A stretch of DNA of 64,000 nt from Erythrobacter mangrovi (GCF_013260645.1 NZ_CP053921.1:2529289-2593288), one strand, 5' to 3'; positions 18,401 through 26,934 are shown, counted from the stretch's first letter. Program-made: numbers and translations. Notes: generated from the sequence alone by a model not told the origin.

Positions 18401-19191
18401 GCATCAGGGGTGCGCGTTTGCGGCACGTTCGAACCCCACATCATCAAGAAGCCGGCGTTATACCAGTCAGCGCTTTCGGGGACGTCGGTTTGTTCGCCCC
18501 AGGTCATCGGGCTAGCGGGCGGGAGATCGCAGTACCAGTCGTAGAACGACATGCAGGTGCCGCCGAGCAGAGAGAGGTAACGCGACCCTGCCGCATAGCT
18601 CACCATCGACATCGCAGGGATCGGGCTGAAGCCGATCACCCTGTCGGGGCCATAGGTTTTGGCGGTGTAGGCATTCGCCGAGGCGATGATCTCATTCACC
18701 TCGTCCCAGGTCGAACGGACGAAGCCGCCGTGACCGCGGATCGCCGTGTAGCTCTTGCGCTTGACTGGATCCTCGACAATCGAGGCCCATGCCGCGACCG
18801 GGGTACGGACAGCGCGAGCCTCGCGCCAGAGCTTGAGCAGGCGTGAGCGCACCATCGGATATTTCAGCCGCTGCGCCGAATAGATATACCAGCTGTAGCT
18901 TGCGCCGCGCGGGCAACCGCGCGGCTCGTGGTTGGGCAGATCGGGGCGCGTGCGCGGGTAGTCGGTCTGCTGCGTTTCCCAGGTAATGATCCCACCCTTG
19001 ACGTAGATCTTCCACGAGCAAGAGCCAGTACAGTTCACCCCGTGGGTCGATCGGACTACCTTGTCGTGCTGCCAGCGCTTGCGGTAGCCGTCCTCCCACT
19101 CGCGGCTCTGGTGGGTGGTGACGCCGTGCCCATCCGAGAACGGCTGCTTGGCCTGCTTGAAGAAAGTGAGACGGTCGAGAAGCTGGCTCAT
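15454..19191 (-). CDS. narG: Respiratory nitrate reductase alpha subunit NarG
   Basis: 1245 residues, full length. It reduces nitrate to nitrite at a Mo-bisMGD centre on the cytoplasmic side of the membrane. The N-terminal [4Fe-4S] (FS0) ligands are His50, Cys54, Cys58 and Cys93, and the Mo ligand Asp lies in YCDLPPASPMTWGEQTDVPE (Asp222), the same positions as in E. coli to within one residue. Starts one base after the narK stop. The presence of Asp and the NarHJI partners excludes a NapA or NasA assignment. Confidence 0.98.
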   Translation of the reverse strand: MSQLLDRLTFFKQAKQPFSDGHGVTTHQSREWEDGYRKRWQHDKVVRSTHGVNCTGSCSWKIYVKGGIITWETQQTDYPRTRPDLPNHEPRGCPRGASYSWYIYSAQRLKYPMVRSRLLKLWREARAVRTPVAAWASIVEDPVKRKSYTAIRGHGGFVRSTWDEVNEIIASANAYTAKTYGPDRVIGFSPIPAMSMVSYAAGSRYLSLLGGTCMSFYDWYCDLPPASPMTWGEQTDVPESADWYNAGFLMMWGSNVPQTRTPDAHFMTEARYRGTKVAVVSPDYAEATKFADLWLNPKQGTDAALAMAMGHVILREFHLDRQAEYFEDYCRKYSDFPMLVRLVPKDGAYVPDRLLRASDFEGALGEENNPEWKTVAIDDTTDEPVAPLGSAGFRWGEKGKWNLEERDGRGGDTRLRLTSIMDGQHDDVVEVGFPYFGNREHDHFEGTDHPDILRRRVPAREIKLAEGNVLVATVFDLLCANYGLDRGLGGKHVAKDYAENVPYTPAWAEKITGVPAEQIVTVAREFAGNAEKTQGKSMVILGAGLNHWYHMDMNYRGIINLLVMCGCVGQSGGGWSHYVGQEKLRPQTGWLPLAFALDWGRPPRQMNSTSFFYAHTDQWRYETLGVEEILSPTAPEGDWDASLIDYNARAERMGWLPSAPQIKSNPLEVGRKAKEAGIEVKDYVSGALQSGELEMSCFDPDDPANWPRNMFVWRSNLLGSSGKGHEYFLKHLLGTAHGVQGKDLGEMGHQKPKEVKWHDEAPKGKLDLLVTLDFRMSTTCVYSDIVLPTASWYEKDDLNTSDMHPFIHPLSAAVDPVWESRSDWDIYKGIAKKFSEVAPEVLGVEQDVVLVPIQHDTANEIAQPFDVVDWGQGQTVPIPGKTMANVAVVERDYPNLYKRFTALGPLMGKLGNGGKGIAWNTEHEVDNLRALNGVVTEEGPTKGMPRIESAIDACEVLLMLAPETNGEVAVKAWEALSANTGRDHTHLAKPKEEEKIRFRDVQAQPRKIISSPTWSGLESEHVCYNAGYTNVHELIPWRTLTGRQQLYQDHKWMLAFGEALCVYRPPIDTKAVKPMLDEAKDAPHVVLNFITPHQKWGIHSTYTDNLLMLTLSRGGPIVWMSETDAAKAGLEDNDWVEAFNANGALVARVVVSQRMKEGTLFMYHAQEKIVNVPGSPLTGQRGGIHNSVTRAVLKPTHMIGGYVQQSYGFNYYGTVGSNRDEYVIVRKLQKVDWLEGALAEGENAA

Positions 19192-19192
19192 C

Positions 19193-21934
19193 TCAAGCCT
19201 CCTTCATCACTAGAGGGGTGGAGATAGGTGCCGGCGCCTTGCCGCGTTCGATATCGTGGAGCAGACCGCCACGCCTGGTGTAGGCCCACCAGGTCAGCAC
19301 CGCACAGCTTCCGTAGAAGATGCAGAAGCCCCACAGCGCCGCCATCGGCGATCCGGTTGCATCGATCGCACTACCGAAGCTTTTCGGGATAAAGAACGCG
19401 CCGTAGGCCGCGATTGCCGAGGTGAAGCCGACGATAGCCGCCGATTCCTTCTCTGCTTGGCGCGTGCGCTGGGCCGCATCGAGATGCGGCATCAGTCGGG
19501 GCACTTCCTGCCGCATGATGATCGGGATCATTTGGAAAGTGGACGCATTGCCCACGCCGGTCAGGAAGAACATGGCGATGAACATTCCCAGGAAGCCCCA
19601 CCAACTGCCCGCTTCGATGAAGTAGACGATGCCAACCACTGCCAGCATCATGCCGACGAAGACCCAGAAGGTGACACGGCCTCCGCCCCAGCGATCAGAG
19701 ACCCAACCGGTTGCCGCCCGGCTGAGCGCTCCTACCAACGGGCCGAGGAAGACGAACTTGAGCACGTCGACGTCGGGAAACTGGTGCTTTGCAAGCAGCG
19801 GCAGGCCCGCCGAGAAGCCGATGAAGCTGCCAAAGGTGCCAGTGTAGAGCCAGCACATGAGCCAATTGTGCTTGCGCTGGAAGATCACCGCCTGTTCGGC
19901 AAAGCTGGCCTTGGCATCGGCGATGTCGTTCATGCCGAACCAGGCGAGCAGGGCAGAGGCGATCACGAAGGGCACCCAGATGAAGCCCGCATTCTGCAGC
20001 CAGAGCTGCCCACCATCAGCGGTTTGCTGCGACGCACCGCCGAGCGCGCCGAACACTCCTGCCGCAATCACCAGCGGCACAGCAAACTGCATCACCGAGA
20101 CGCCGAGGTTGCCGAGGCCCGCGTTGAGCGCCAGCGCATTGCCCTTCTGGGCCTTGGGGAAGAAGAAGCTAATGTTCGACATCGAGGAGGCGAAATTGCC
20201 GCCACCAAAGCCGCACAGCAGCGCCAGGGCCAGGAACATCACATAGGGTGTGTCGGGGTTCTGCACTGCATAACCGATGCCGAATGCTGGGATCAGCAGC
20301 GAAGCCGTGCTCAGCGTGGTCCACAGCCGCCCGCCGAAGATCGGCACCATGAAGCTATAGAATATGCGCAAGGTGGCGCCCGACAGGCCGGGCAGCGCTG
20401 CCAACCAGAACAGCTGGTTAGTAGTGTAGTCAAACCCGATCGAAGGCAGCTTGGCGACCACCACCGACCACACCATCCACACGCAGAAGGCAAGCAGAAG
20501 CGCAGGAATTGAGATGTAGAGGTTGCGCCGGGCAATGCGCTCGCCCGCGCTTTCCCAGAATGCGGGATCCTCGGGCGCCCATTCGGTCAGAACCTTGGTC
20601 GGCACCAGTTCGCCGTGCCGCTGCTTGTCGTGCAACTCGATCATCTCGGGGAATTCGGGCAGCGTGCGGGTGTCGATCCCGGCTGCCTTCTGTTCCATCT
20701 GGCGGATCGCGAAATGCATCCAGCCAAGCGCGACCGCGACGAGGCCGAACAGCACCATGAAGCAGCTGGTCCAGATGCCGGTGAGATCGCTCACTGCTCC
20801 GAACACGATCGGCAGGATGAAACCGCCCAGCCCTCCAACCAGGCCGACCAACCCACCGACCGACCCGACATGATCTGGATAATAGACCGGGATATGCTTG
20901 TAGACCGCAGCCTTGCCCAGCGACATAAAGAAGCCGAGCAGGAAGATCGTGAGCACAAAGGGCACCAGGCTCATCGAGGTCGAAAAGACGATCTCACCTT
21001 CGATCCCGTGAATGATGTAGTCGGTCGACGGGTAAGACAGCATGAACAGCAGCACCAGTGACACGCCGAAAGTGGCGTACATCACCTTGCGTGCGCCATA
21101 GCGATCCGACAGCACCCCACCGTAGGCACGGAACACGCTGGCGGCGAGCGAGAAGGCCGCGGCGAGCATGCCGGCGACTTTCACGTCGAGCCCGTAGAGG
21201 CCGACCATATATTTGGGTAGCCACAGCGCGAGCGCCACGAAGGCGCCGAAGACGAAAAAGTAATACAGCGAGAAGCGCCAGACCTGCTCGTTCTTGAGCG
21301 GCTCAAGCTGCTGCTTCAGCGTTGCTGGTTTTGCGCCGCTTATCTTGCGCGCGGCAAGCTCCGGATCATCCTTGGCAAAGATGAAGAACAGCACTGCGAC
21401 GACTGCAGCGACGCCAGCCCATATCTGCGCCACTGCTTGCCAGCCCAGCGCCACCATAATCCACGGGGCAACAAATTTAGTCAGCGCGGCACCGACATTG
21501 CCCATGCCGAAGAAGCCTAGCGCCGCGCCTTGCTTTTCCTGCGGATACCATTTCGAAACATAGGCCACGCCCACCGCAAAGGTGCCGCCGGCGACGCCCA
21601 GCCCAAGCGCTACCAACAAGAGCAAATAATAGCTGTCGACATAGGACAACAGGAAGGTCGAAGCCGCCGAAGCAAGCATGGTCAGCGAGAACATGATGCG
21701 ACCGCCATACTGGTCGGTCCACACACCCAGGAACAGGCGGGTCAGCGATCCGGTGAGGATGGGAGTTCCGACCAAGAGCCCGAATTGCGTATCGCTGAGG
21801 CCAAGCTCTTCCTTGATCTCGATCCCGATGATCGCGAAGATCGTCCACACCGCAAAACAGATCGTGAAGGCGAAGGTGCTGAGGCCCAAAGCGCGGTTCT
21901 GTTCTCCGACGCTGGCAATTACCCTTGATGACAT
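19193..21934 (-). CDS. narK: Fused NarK1-NarK2 nitrate/nitrite transporter
   Basis: 913 residues, twice a normal major-facilitator protein. The first half (about 1-425) is NarK1-like with TDQYGGRIMF and GMGNVGAALTKF; after a hydrophilic linker (about 426-470, rich in charged residues) the second half is NarK2-like with GGRLWTTLST, GFGGGNFASSMSNISFFFPK and NAGLGNLGVSVMQF. Known fusions of this kind pair a nitrate/proton symporter with a nitrate/nitrite antiporter, which lets nitrate respiration start without an existing nitrite gradient. First gene of the nar operon, with an FNR-type box 64 bases upstream of its ATG. Confidence 0.95.
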   Translation of the reverse strand: MSSRVIASVGEQNRALGLSTFAFTICFAVWTIFAIIGIEIKEELGLSDTQFGLLVGTPILTGSLTRLFLGVWTDQYGGRIMFSLTMLASAASTFLLSYVDSYYLLLLVALGLGVAGGTFAVGVAYVSKWYPQEKQGAALGFFGMGNVGAALTKFVAPWIMVALGWQAVAQIWAGVAAVVAVLFFIFAKDDPELAARKISGAKPATLKQQLEPLKNEQVWRFSLYYFFVFGAFVALALWLPKYMVGLYGLDVKVAGMLAAAFSLAASVFRAYGGVLSDRYGARKVMYATFGVSLVLLFMLSYPSTDYIIHGIEGEIVFSTSMSLVPFVLTIFLLGFFMSLGKAAVYKHIPVYYPDHVGSVGGLVGLVGGLGGFILPIVFGAVSDLTGIWTSCFMVLFGLVAVALGWMHFAIRQMEQKAAGIDTRTLPEFPEMIELHDKQRHGELVPTKVLTEWAPEDPAFWESAGERIARRNLYISIPALLLAFCVWMVWSVVVAKLPSIGFDYTTNQLFWLAALPGLSGATLRIFYSFMVPIFGGRLWTTLSTASLLIPAFGIGYAVQNPDTPYVMFLALALLCGFGGGNFASSMSNISFFFPKAQKGNALALNAGLGNLGVSVMQFAVPLVIAAGVFGALGGASQQTADGGQLWLQNAGFIWVPFVIASALLAWFGMNDIADAKASFAEQAVIFQRKHNWLMCWLYTGTFGSFIGFSAGLPLLAKHQFPDVDVLKFVFLGPLVGALSRAATGWVSDRWGGGRVTFWVFVGMMLAVVGIVYFIEAGSWWGFLGMFIAMFFLTGVGNASTFQMIPIIMRQEVPRLMPHLDAAQRTRQAEKESAAIVGFTSAIAAYGAFFIPKSFGSAIDATGSPMAALWGFCIFYGSCAVLTWWAYTRRGGLLHDIERGKAPAPISTPLVMKEA

Positions 21935-21997
21935 GACGTGCTCCCTGAACCCGATAGGTTGGCAGCTGAGGCATCACGGGAAAGCGCTCGCCACTCT

Positions 21998-22011
21998 TTG
22001 ACATTGATCAA
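21998..22011. promoter_or_regulatory. FNR/Dnr-type box in front of narK
   Basis: TTGACATTGATCAA matches the TTGAT-N4-ATCAA consensus with one mismatch. It lies 64 bases upstream of the narK ATG on the minus strand, a usual distance for activation of a class II promoter with a short leader. Confidence 0.75.
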
Positions 22012-22090
22012 ATTAAATGTCCGCAGCGGGCTAATCAATTCAGCGTCTGATATAGATCGCGCAGCAAGCAGAAATGGATCAAGCCGGTAA

Positions 22091-22104
22091 TTGATAATTA
22101 TCAA
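22091..22104. promoter_or_regulatory. Perfect FNR/Dnr box in front of the regulator gene
   Basis: TTGATAATTATCAA is a perfect palindromic match to TTGAT-N4-ATCAA. It is centred about 43 bases upstream of the TTG start of the Crp/Fnr gene and about 160 bases upstream of narK, so it could serve autoregulation, narK, or both. Confidence 0.8.
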
Positions 22105-22139
22105 ATCATCCGCTAAAGGCGGCTGAGCCAACACAAGGA

Positions 22140-22838
22140 TTGAACACGTTTGTGAGGATCGAGGAAAAACCGGAAATCGCCCGGCTGCCGCTGTTTCGCG
22201 AAATGGACGAGGCCAAGCGAGAACGCGTTTTCGCCGGCTCTTTTCTTCAGGTCTTCCCGCCGCAACTGACGTTGTTCGAGCTGGGGCAGCACCCAGATTT
22301 CCTCCATGTGCTGGTCGATGGCTTGGTGGAACTGTCGGCCAACAGCGGCGGGCGCGACACCACCATGCGCATTGTCGAGCCGGTCACCAGCTTCATTCTC
22401 GCTGCCGTGGTCAACGACCTGCCTTACCTGATGACTGCACGAACGCTCGAACCTTCGCGCATCCTGCTCGTGCCGGCCGCGCTGATCCGTGAGGTGATTC
22501 GCCAGGATACTGCTTTGATGCAGGCGACCATGCGCGAGCTGGCGCTTGCCTATCGCGATCTCGTCCGAGCACTCGTCGATATGAAGCTGCGGCAGTCCGC
22601 CGAACGACTTGGCAATTACCTTCTGCAACAGGATACCCGGCAGGATGATGAGGGAACCGTTCAGTTGAGGGCAGAGAAACGCTTGCTCGCTTCGCTTCTC
22701 GGTATGACACCGGAAAACCTCTCGCGCGCCTTTTCAGCGTTGGCGGCACATGGCGTTCGTGTCGAGGGGAGCAGCATTTCAATCATCGATCGCGATGCAC
22801 TCAGCGCCTTCGTGCGGCCTGATCCGATCGCTATTTGA
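22140..22838 (+). CDS. dnr: Crp/Fnr family regulator of the Dnr type
   Basis: 232 residues from a TTG at 22140; a GTG at 22152 is better spaced from the AAGGA at 22135-22139 and may be the true start (228 residues). It has a cyclic-nucleotide-binding-like beta roll, a long dimerisation helix (ALAYRDLVRALVDMKLRQSAERLGNYLL) and a C-terminal helix-turn-helix. The recognition helix TPENLSRAF keeps the E..SR residues that read TTGAT half-sites in FNR. The N-terminal cysteines of FNR are absent, so an oxygen-labile cluster is unlikely and NO/heme sensing as in Dnr is the better inference. Divergent from narK. Confidence 0.85.
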   Translation: MNTFVRIEEKPEIARLPLFREMDEAKRERVFAGSFLQVFPPQLTLFELGQHPDFLHVLVDGLVELSANSGGRDTTMRIVEPVTSFILAAVVNDLPYLMTARTLEPSRILLVPAALIREVIRQDTALMQATMRELALAYRDLVRALVDMKLRQSAERLGNYLLQQDTRQDDEGTVQLRAEKRLLASLLGMTPENLSRAFSALAAHGVRVEGSSISIIDRDALSAFVRPDPIAI

Positions 22839-22842
22839 CAGC

Positions 22843-24057
22843 CTAGAACTTTGCCTCGACCTGGAACCAGAATTTGCGCGTATTGGTCGCAAAGTCGTCC
22901 GCATCATAGCTGGCGAATTTCGCGAGCAGCTTGACTTGCTTGGTCAGGGGATAGGCGATGAGCGCATCCCACTCGTTCCCGTAAGAGAGTTCACCGCGAG
23001 TCGAATCGAAATTGTGATAGGCTATGCGCAAGGTCAGTCCGTTGAGCGCCGACCCCTCACCAAACTTGTATGCCGCGTCTGCGTAAAGGTCGCGCAATCC
23101 GTTGGCTGGCGTGGAAAGGAATTTGTCTGCCCAGCCATGGAAGGCGTGCAGTGTCGCCAGTGGCGTCTGCAGGGCAGTGGTACCGTTACCTTCCAGCCGT
23201 CCGAAGCCTGCTTTCACCGTAAAGCCTGAGGCATTGAATCCGGGCTCGATCAACAGGTAGTCGAGTCCGAATTCGGCCGGATTGACGGCATGGTTGGACT
23301 GACGTGCATACTCGGCAGTGTAGAGCAGCTTGCCGCCTTCCCCAACCGATTGGGCGCCAGCCAACCGCACCCCGAAGGTCTTGCTGCTAGCAGCCGGAGC
23401 GGAAGGTATGTCCAGCCAGTAGCCGTAAGCCGAGAGGGTACCGAAATTCGCGATATCATATCCGACGCGCAGGCCGTGAATGTCGTTGTCGCGCCAGATC
23501 CCTTGGGTCGAGTCGGGTCCAAATATGCGATTGACCCGCCAAGCATAGAAATAGTCGGCGGTCAGCCCCTTGGCCGCCTTGAGCGAGAGGCGTGCCGCGT
23601 CGAGGGTCTGGTCGTTCTGGCGCCAGCCGACCGAGCCGATCCAGCGCTGGTTGTCGAGATTGACAGCCTGACGGCCAACGGTTGCCTGGATCGCCGAAGC
23701 TGGCTGCCATCGAAGATACGCCTGATTGAGCAGAGCATCGCTCGGATCGGCCACAACTGGAAACTGGGTTCTTCCGTTGGTCGTGTCGTTGTAATCCTCC
23801 GGACCCAGGCGGGCGATGGCTTCGCCTTCGACCAGCGCACTGAATCCGTTCCACTCGCCAAACTTCACACCCGCCTTGAGGCGTAGGGTCGAGGCGGTGG
23901 CGTCCTCCGGCAATCCATCCTGATCGACCAGTTCAAGCCGGTAGCGAATGTCGGCATATGGCGTGATGTCCAACTGCGCATCGGTTTCAGCGTGCGCGGC
24001 CGACGGGATAAGCGCTGCAGCAACCAGCGCGGCGAGCGGGAGGTTCACTTGATTCAT
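22843..24057 (-). CDS. Outer-membrane porin of the alginate-export fold, nar-linked
   Basis: 404 residues from the ATG at 24057; an in-frame extension to 24279 would overlap the divergent carbonic anhydrase and is rejected. The signal peptide is MNQVNLPLAALVAAALIPSAAHA. The rest alternates beta-strands ending in an aromatic-rich strand (FWFQVEAKF), as in outer-membrane barrels. It is a paralogue of the porin at 32726: both carry a NLDNQRW/NIDNQRF block, GWRQND/GWRQNE and TPLATLHAF.GWAD. The FNR box in its promoter and the paralogue in the nrt operon suggest a nitrate or nitrite channel; this is an inference. Confidence 0.85.
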   Translation of the reverse strand: MNQVNLPLAALVAAALIPSAAHAETDAQLDITPYADIRYRLELVDQDGLPEDATASTLRLKAGVKFGEWNGFSALVEGEAIARLGPEDYNDTTNGRTQFPVVADPSDALLNQAYLRWQPASAIQATVGRQAVNLDNQRWIGSVGWRQNDQTLDAARLSLKAAKGLTADYFYAWRVNRIFGPDSTQGIWRDNDIHGLRVGYDIANFGTLSAYGYWLDIPSAPAASSKTFGVRLAGAQSVGEGGKLLYTAEYARQSNHAVNPAEFGLDYLLIEPGFNASGFTVKAGFGRLEGNGTTALQTPLATLHAFHGWADKFLSTPANGLRDLYADAAYKFGEGSALNGLTLRIAYHNFDSTRGELSYGNEWDALIAYPLTKQVKLLAKFASYDADDFATNTRKFWFQVEAKF

Positions 24058-24090
24058 GTTGCCTAGATAGTATCTAGATCGAAGCTGTAA

Positions 24091-24104
24091 TTGATTTCTA
24101 TCAA
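24091..24104. promoter_or_regulatory. FNR/Dnr box shared by divergent porin and carbonic anhydrase
   Basis: TTGATTTCTATCAA matches TTGAT-N4-ATCAA with both half-sites perfect. It lies 34 bases from each start codon (porin at 24057 on minus, carbonic anhydrase at 24139 on plus), almost exactly midway, so it may act on both. Confidence 0.75.
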
Positions 24105-24138
24105 CGACCGGCTGCACCGCTCGGCTAGACACCCGCGA

Positions 24139-24762
24139 ATGACGGAACAGGATTTCATTCCGCTTACGCCTTCTGAGGCGCTGGAACGCCTCCGGGAGGG
24201 CAATCGCCGATTCCTTGAAGATGCGCCGTACCAGCCTCCGATGGACCGGCTTCGTCGTCTTCACCTCGCTGCCGCGCAACGGCCCTTCGCTGCCTACCTC
24301 TCGTGTTCAGATTCGCGCGTCCCGCCCGAGCTGTTGTTCGAACGTGGGCTCGGAGAACTCTTCATCGTACGCAACGCTGGCAACACGCTGTGCGCGAGCG
24401 CGCTTGGCAGCCTCGAATTCGCAGTTACGCAGCTCGAAGTCCCCCTTATCGTGGTGATGGGTCACGAAGCCTGTGGCGCATTGCGTGCGGCCGTCGCGGT
24501 CGCGCGTGAACAGCGACAGTTCTCGGGCAATGTAAGCAAAGTCCTGCAGTCGCTCCTACCCGCGGTGCTCGAGGCCGATCCGTGGGCGCCGGACCTCGTC
24601 GATGCTGCCGCGCTCTGCAACGTGCGCAAGGTTGTACGCGAGTTACGCGAGGAAGCTTCACCTGCCCTGCTAGGACCGCAATCGGCTGGCAAGCTGAGGG
24701 TGGTTGGGGCCTACTATCATCTCGATAGCGGTCGGGTCGATTTTCTCGATGGTGCGGATTGA
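24139..24762 (+). CDS. Beta-class carbonic anhydrase
   Basis: 207 residues from the ATG at 24139 (an upstream ATG at 24091 sits within the FNR box and is rejected). Zinc ligands and dyad are visible: CSDSR (Cys56, Asp58, Arg60) and GHEACGAL (His109, Cys112). It interconverts CO2 and bicarbonate in the cytoplasm. Its divergent promoter carries an FNR/Dnr box and nnrS follows 36 bases downstream, which ties it to anaerobic nitrogen-oxide growth. Confidence 0.93.
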   Translation: MTEQDFIPLTPSEALERLREGNRRFLEDAPYQPPMDRLRRLHLAAAQRPFAAYLSCSDSRVPPELLFERGLGELFIVRNAGNTLCASALGSLEFAVTQLEVPLIVVMGHEACGALRAAVAVAREQRQFSGNVSKVLQSLLPAVLEADPWAPDLVDAAALCNVRKVVRELREEASPALLGPQSAGKLRVVGAYYHLDSGRVDFLDGAD

Positions 24763-24798
24763 CGGCAACCATAACTGGGTAGCAGGCGAGCAGGCAGC

Positions 24799-25998
24799 AT
24801 GGATAATCGCGATCGACTAGAACTACGGCAGCGGCGAATGGCGTCCGCACCGCCTTTGCTGCGTGGCGGATTTCGCCCCTTTTTTCTAGGCGCAGGCTTG
24901 TGGGCGGTAGTCGTAATACCCGTCTGGCTCTGGTCGCTGGAAATGGGGACGATGCGTATCGGGGCGCTCGATCCGCTGGCGTGGCACCGCCACGAGATGT
25001 TGTTCGGCTTTGTGGGCGCGGCGATCACAGGCTTTGCGCTCACGGCGGTCCCGAACTGGACCGGGCGGTTGCCGATTGCAGGCTGGCCCCTTGCGGCGCT
25101 TGCAATTTGGTGGCTGACGGCGCGCCTCGTGCCTTTCGTGTTGCCCGAACTTCCATTGACTCTGTTGGCGCTCATTGATGCGGGATTCTACCTCGGACTG
25201 GCAGGTTTGATTTTGCGTGAAATCCTTCAGGCCAAGAACCGCAACATCCCTGTCGCCTTGGTGATCGCACTATTCGCCATTGCGGACTTGCTCGACTATG
25301 CAGGTCTGGCAGGACTCGTCACAACCGACTACGGCGTGCGCGTGGGGATCACGCTCACGGTCATACTGGTTTCGCTGATCGGCGGGCGCATCGTTCCGTC
25401 CTTCACCCGCAACTGGCTGCAGAAGGAGCAAATCGGCGGGGAGCTACCCAATGGGCCGAACCGCTTCGATCTCGCGGTGATATTTGTGACAGCCGCGGCA
25501 TTGATTGCCTGGACGCTAGCCGGATCGACACCAGCTGTCAGTACGGCGCTAATGCTGGCTGGGGCCCTGCAAGCAGTGCGGCTGGCGCGATGGCGAGGAT
25601 GGCGGACGCTGGCCTCTCCAATCGTCCTGGTGCTCCACCTCGGCTATGCGTGGATTCCCCTTGGCTTGCTCTTACTCGGCGGGGCTGGATTTTATGCATG
25701 GCTCCCACAGAGCGCAGGGATTCACGCTCTGGCTGTTGGTGCGCTGGCCGGAATGATCCTCGCGGTGATGACGCGCGCTACGCTTGGCCATACCGGACGA
25801 GTGCTCCATGCCGGGCCCGCAACGAGGGCAAGCTATCTCGCACTTCATTTAGCAGCGATCGCCCGTGTATGTGCATCCCTCATCCCCGCCTACTACCTAT
25901 TGCTGCTGCGTTCTTCCGCAGCACTATGGATTGCCGCCTTTGGCCTGTTTCTGCTCGCCTATGTCCCATTGATGCTGCGCCCACGCGCTGACAATTGA
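24799..25998 (+). CDS. nnrS: NnrS family membrane protein
   Basis: 399 residues with about twelve membrane segments. The family hallmarks are present: LLRGGFRPFFLGAG near the start, WHRHEMLFGFVGAAITGFALTAVPNWTG, GGRIVPSFTRNWL and MTRATLGHTGR. NnrS is a heme- and copper-containing membrane protein that eases nitrosative stress during denitrification. It lies 36 bases after the carbonic anhydrase and is likely in the same FNR/Dnr-controlled transcript. Confidence 0.93.
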   Translation: MDNRDRLELRQRRMASAPPLLRGGFRPFFLGAGLWAVVVIPVWLWSLEMGTMRIGALDPLAWHRHEMLFGFVGAAITGFALTAVPNWTGRLPIAGWPLAALAIWWLTARLVPFVLPELPLTLLALIDAGFYLGLAGLILREILQAKNRNIPVALVIALFAIADLLDYAGLAGLVTTDYGVRVGITLTVILVSLIGGRIVPSFTRNWLQKEQIGGELPNGPNRFDLAVIFVTAAALIAWTLAGSTPAVSTALMLAGALQAVRLARWRGWRTLASPIVLVLHLGYAWIPLGLLLLGGAGFYAWLPQSAGIHALAVGALAGMILAVMTRATLGHTGRVLHAGPATRASYLALHLAAIARVCASLIPAYYLLLLRSSAALWIAAFGLFLLAYVPLMLRPRADN

Positions 25999-26358
25999 GC
26001 TTGAACCCGATGCCAGGCCGTAGCGAGTGGTAGATGGCCGCTTCCTTGAGCGAAATTCAGCCCCAAGATACTGCCTGAAAACGTCAGCTTCTCCAGCAGC
26101 AAGGCCTAAGACGGACTGTCCGCAACCGGCCCGGTTGCAGCCAGTCCGAAACGCGCCCCAAATTCCAGACATTGCGCGGGATTCCCGATCTTCCCAATAA
26201 CTGACTGGCAACCGCCTTCCGTTGCCGCCTTGGGCCAATCTTTCCACACAGTAGTGTCACGTAGAACTAGGGCGACGTTCGGACCTCAACATCAGCTTAT
26301 ATCGCCTCAACCCCGTTTGACCTTGCACCTGATCAATGTTGCAGTGCAAAATGAAGGA
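25999..26358. other. 360-base intergenic stretch between nnrS and nasT
   Basis: No convincing gene. A minus-strand frame of about 57 codons ending at a TAG near 26106 and continuing in frame beyond it has coding-like composition but no recognised motif; it may be a gene relic. The last 25 bases before nasT hold a copy of the AATGyTGCAkTGCAA motif (26335-26349). Confidence 0.4.
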
Positions 26359-26934
26359 ATGCGGATCGCGATAATCGATGACAGCACGGCGCGCGCCTCT
26401 ATTATCGAGGAGGGGCTTAGCGCTGTCACCGGTTGCGAGATCTTCGCAATCAGCGGGCGCGACGGGTTGCTTGCCCGGATCGCGGAAATCAGCCCCGACA
26501 TCGTTCTAATGGACCTTGGCAACCCTTCCCGCGATGAGCTGGAAGAGTATTTCATCGTAAGCCGGGCGCTTGCCCGACCGATCGCCATGTTCGTCGACGA
26601 ATCCGACGACGAAGCGATTGCCGCGTCAATTGATGCAGGCGTCTCTGCCTATATCGTGGACGGGCTCTCCGCCAACCGTATCAAACCCTTGCTGGACCTC
26701 GCCGTCCGCCGTTTCAATGCCTTCGCCCGGCTTCAGTCCGACCTTGCCGAAGCGCAAGGAAAGTTGGCCGAGCGCGAGACGATTGACCGGGCCAAGCGCA
26801 TTTTGATGAACAGCAAGGGCGTAACCGAGCCGGAAGCCTACGGCGAACTACGGCGCAAGGCGATGTCATCGAATAAGCGCATCGTCGACATTGCCGAGGC
26901 TGTGGTCACGGCTCACGAATTGTTGGGGGATTGA
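26359..26934 (+). CDS. nasT: ANTAR-domain antitermination regulator NasT
   Basis: 191 residues from the ATG at 26359; a longer frame exists but the family start is MRIAIIDDSTARASIIEEGL. The pseudo-receiver domain (1-120) retains the acidic pair IDD and VLMDLG, and the C-terminal ANTAR domain runs from RETIDRAKRILMNSKGVTEPEAYGELRRKAM. NasT binds paired hairpins in nascent leaders and prevents termination; the two leaders at 28141 and 34010 are its likely targets. Its stop overlaps the nasS start, matching the partner-switch pair NasT-NasS. Confidence 0.93.
   Translation: MRIAIIDDSTARASIIEEGLSAVTGCEIFAISGRDGLLARIAEISPDIVLMDLGNPSRDELEEYFIVSRALARPIAMFVDESDDEAIAASIDAGVSAYIVDGLSANRIKPLLDLAVRRFNAFARLQSDLAEAQGKLAERETIDRAKRILMNSKGVTEPEAYGELRRKAMSSNKRIVDIAEAVVTAHELLGD

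Noticed and set aside
22140..22838. Assignment of the Crp/Fnr gene as classical FNR
   Set aside because: The N-terminal cysteine cluster needed for the [4Fe-4S] sensor is missing.
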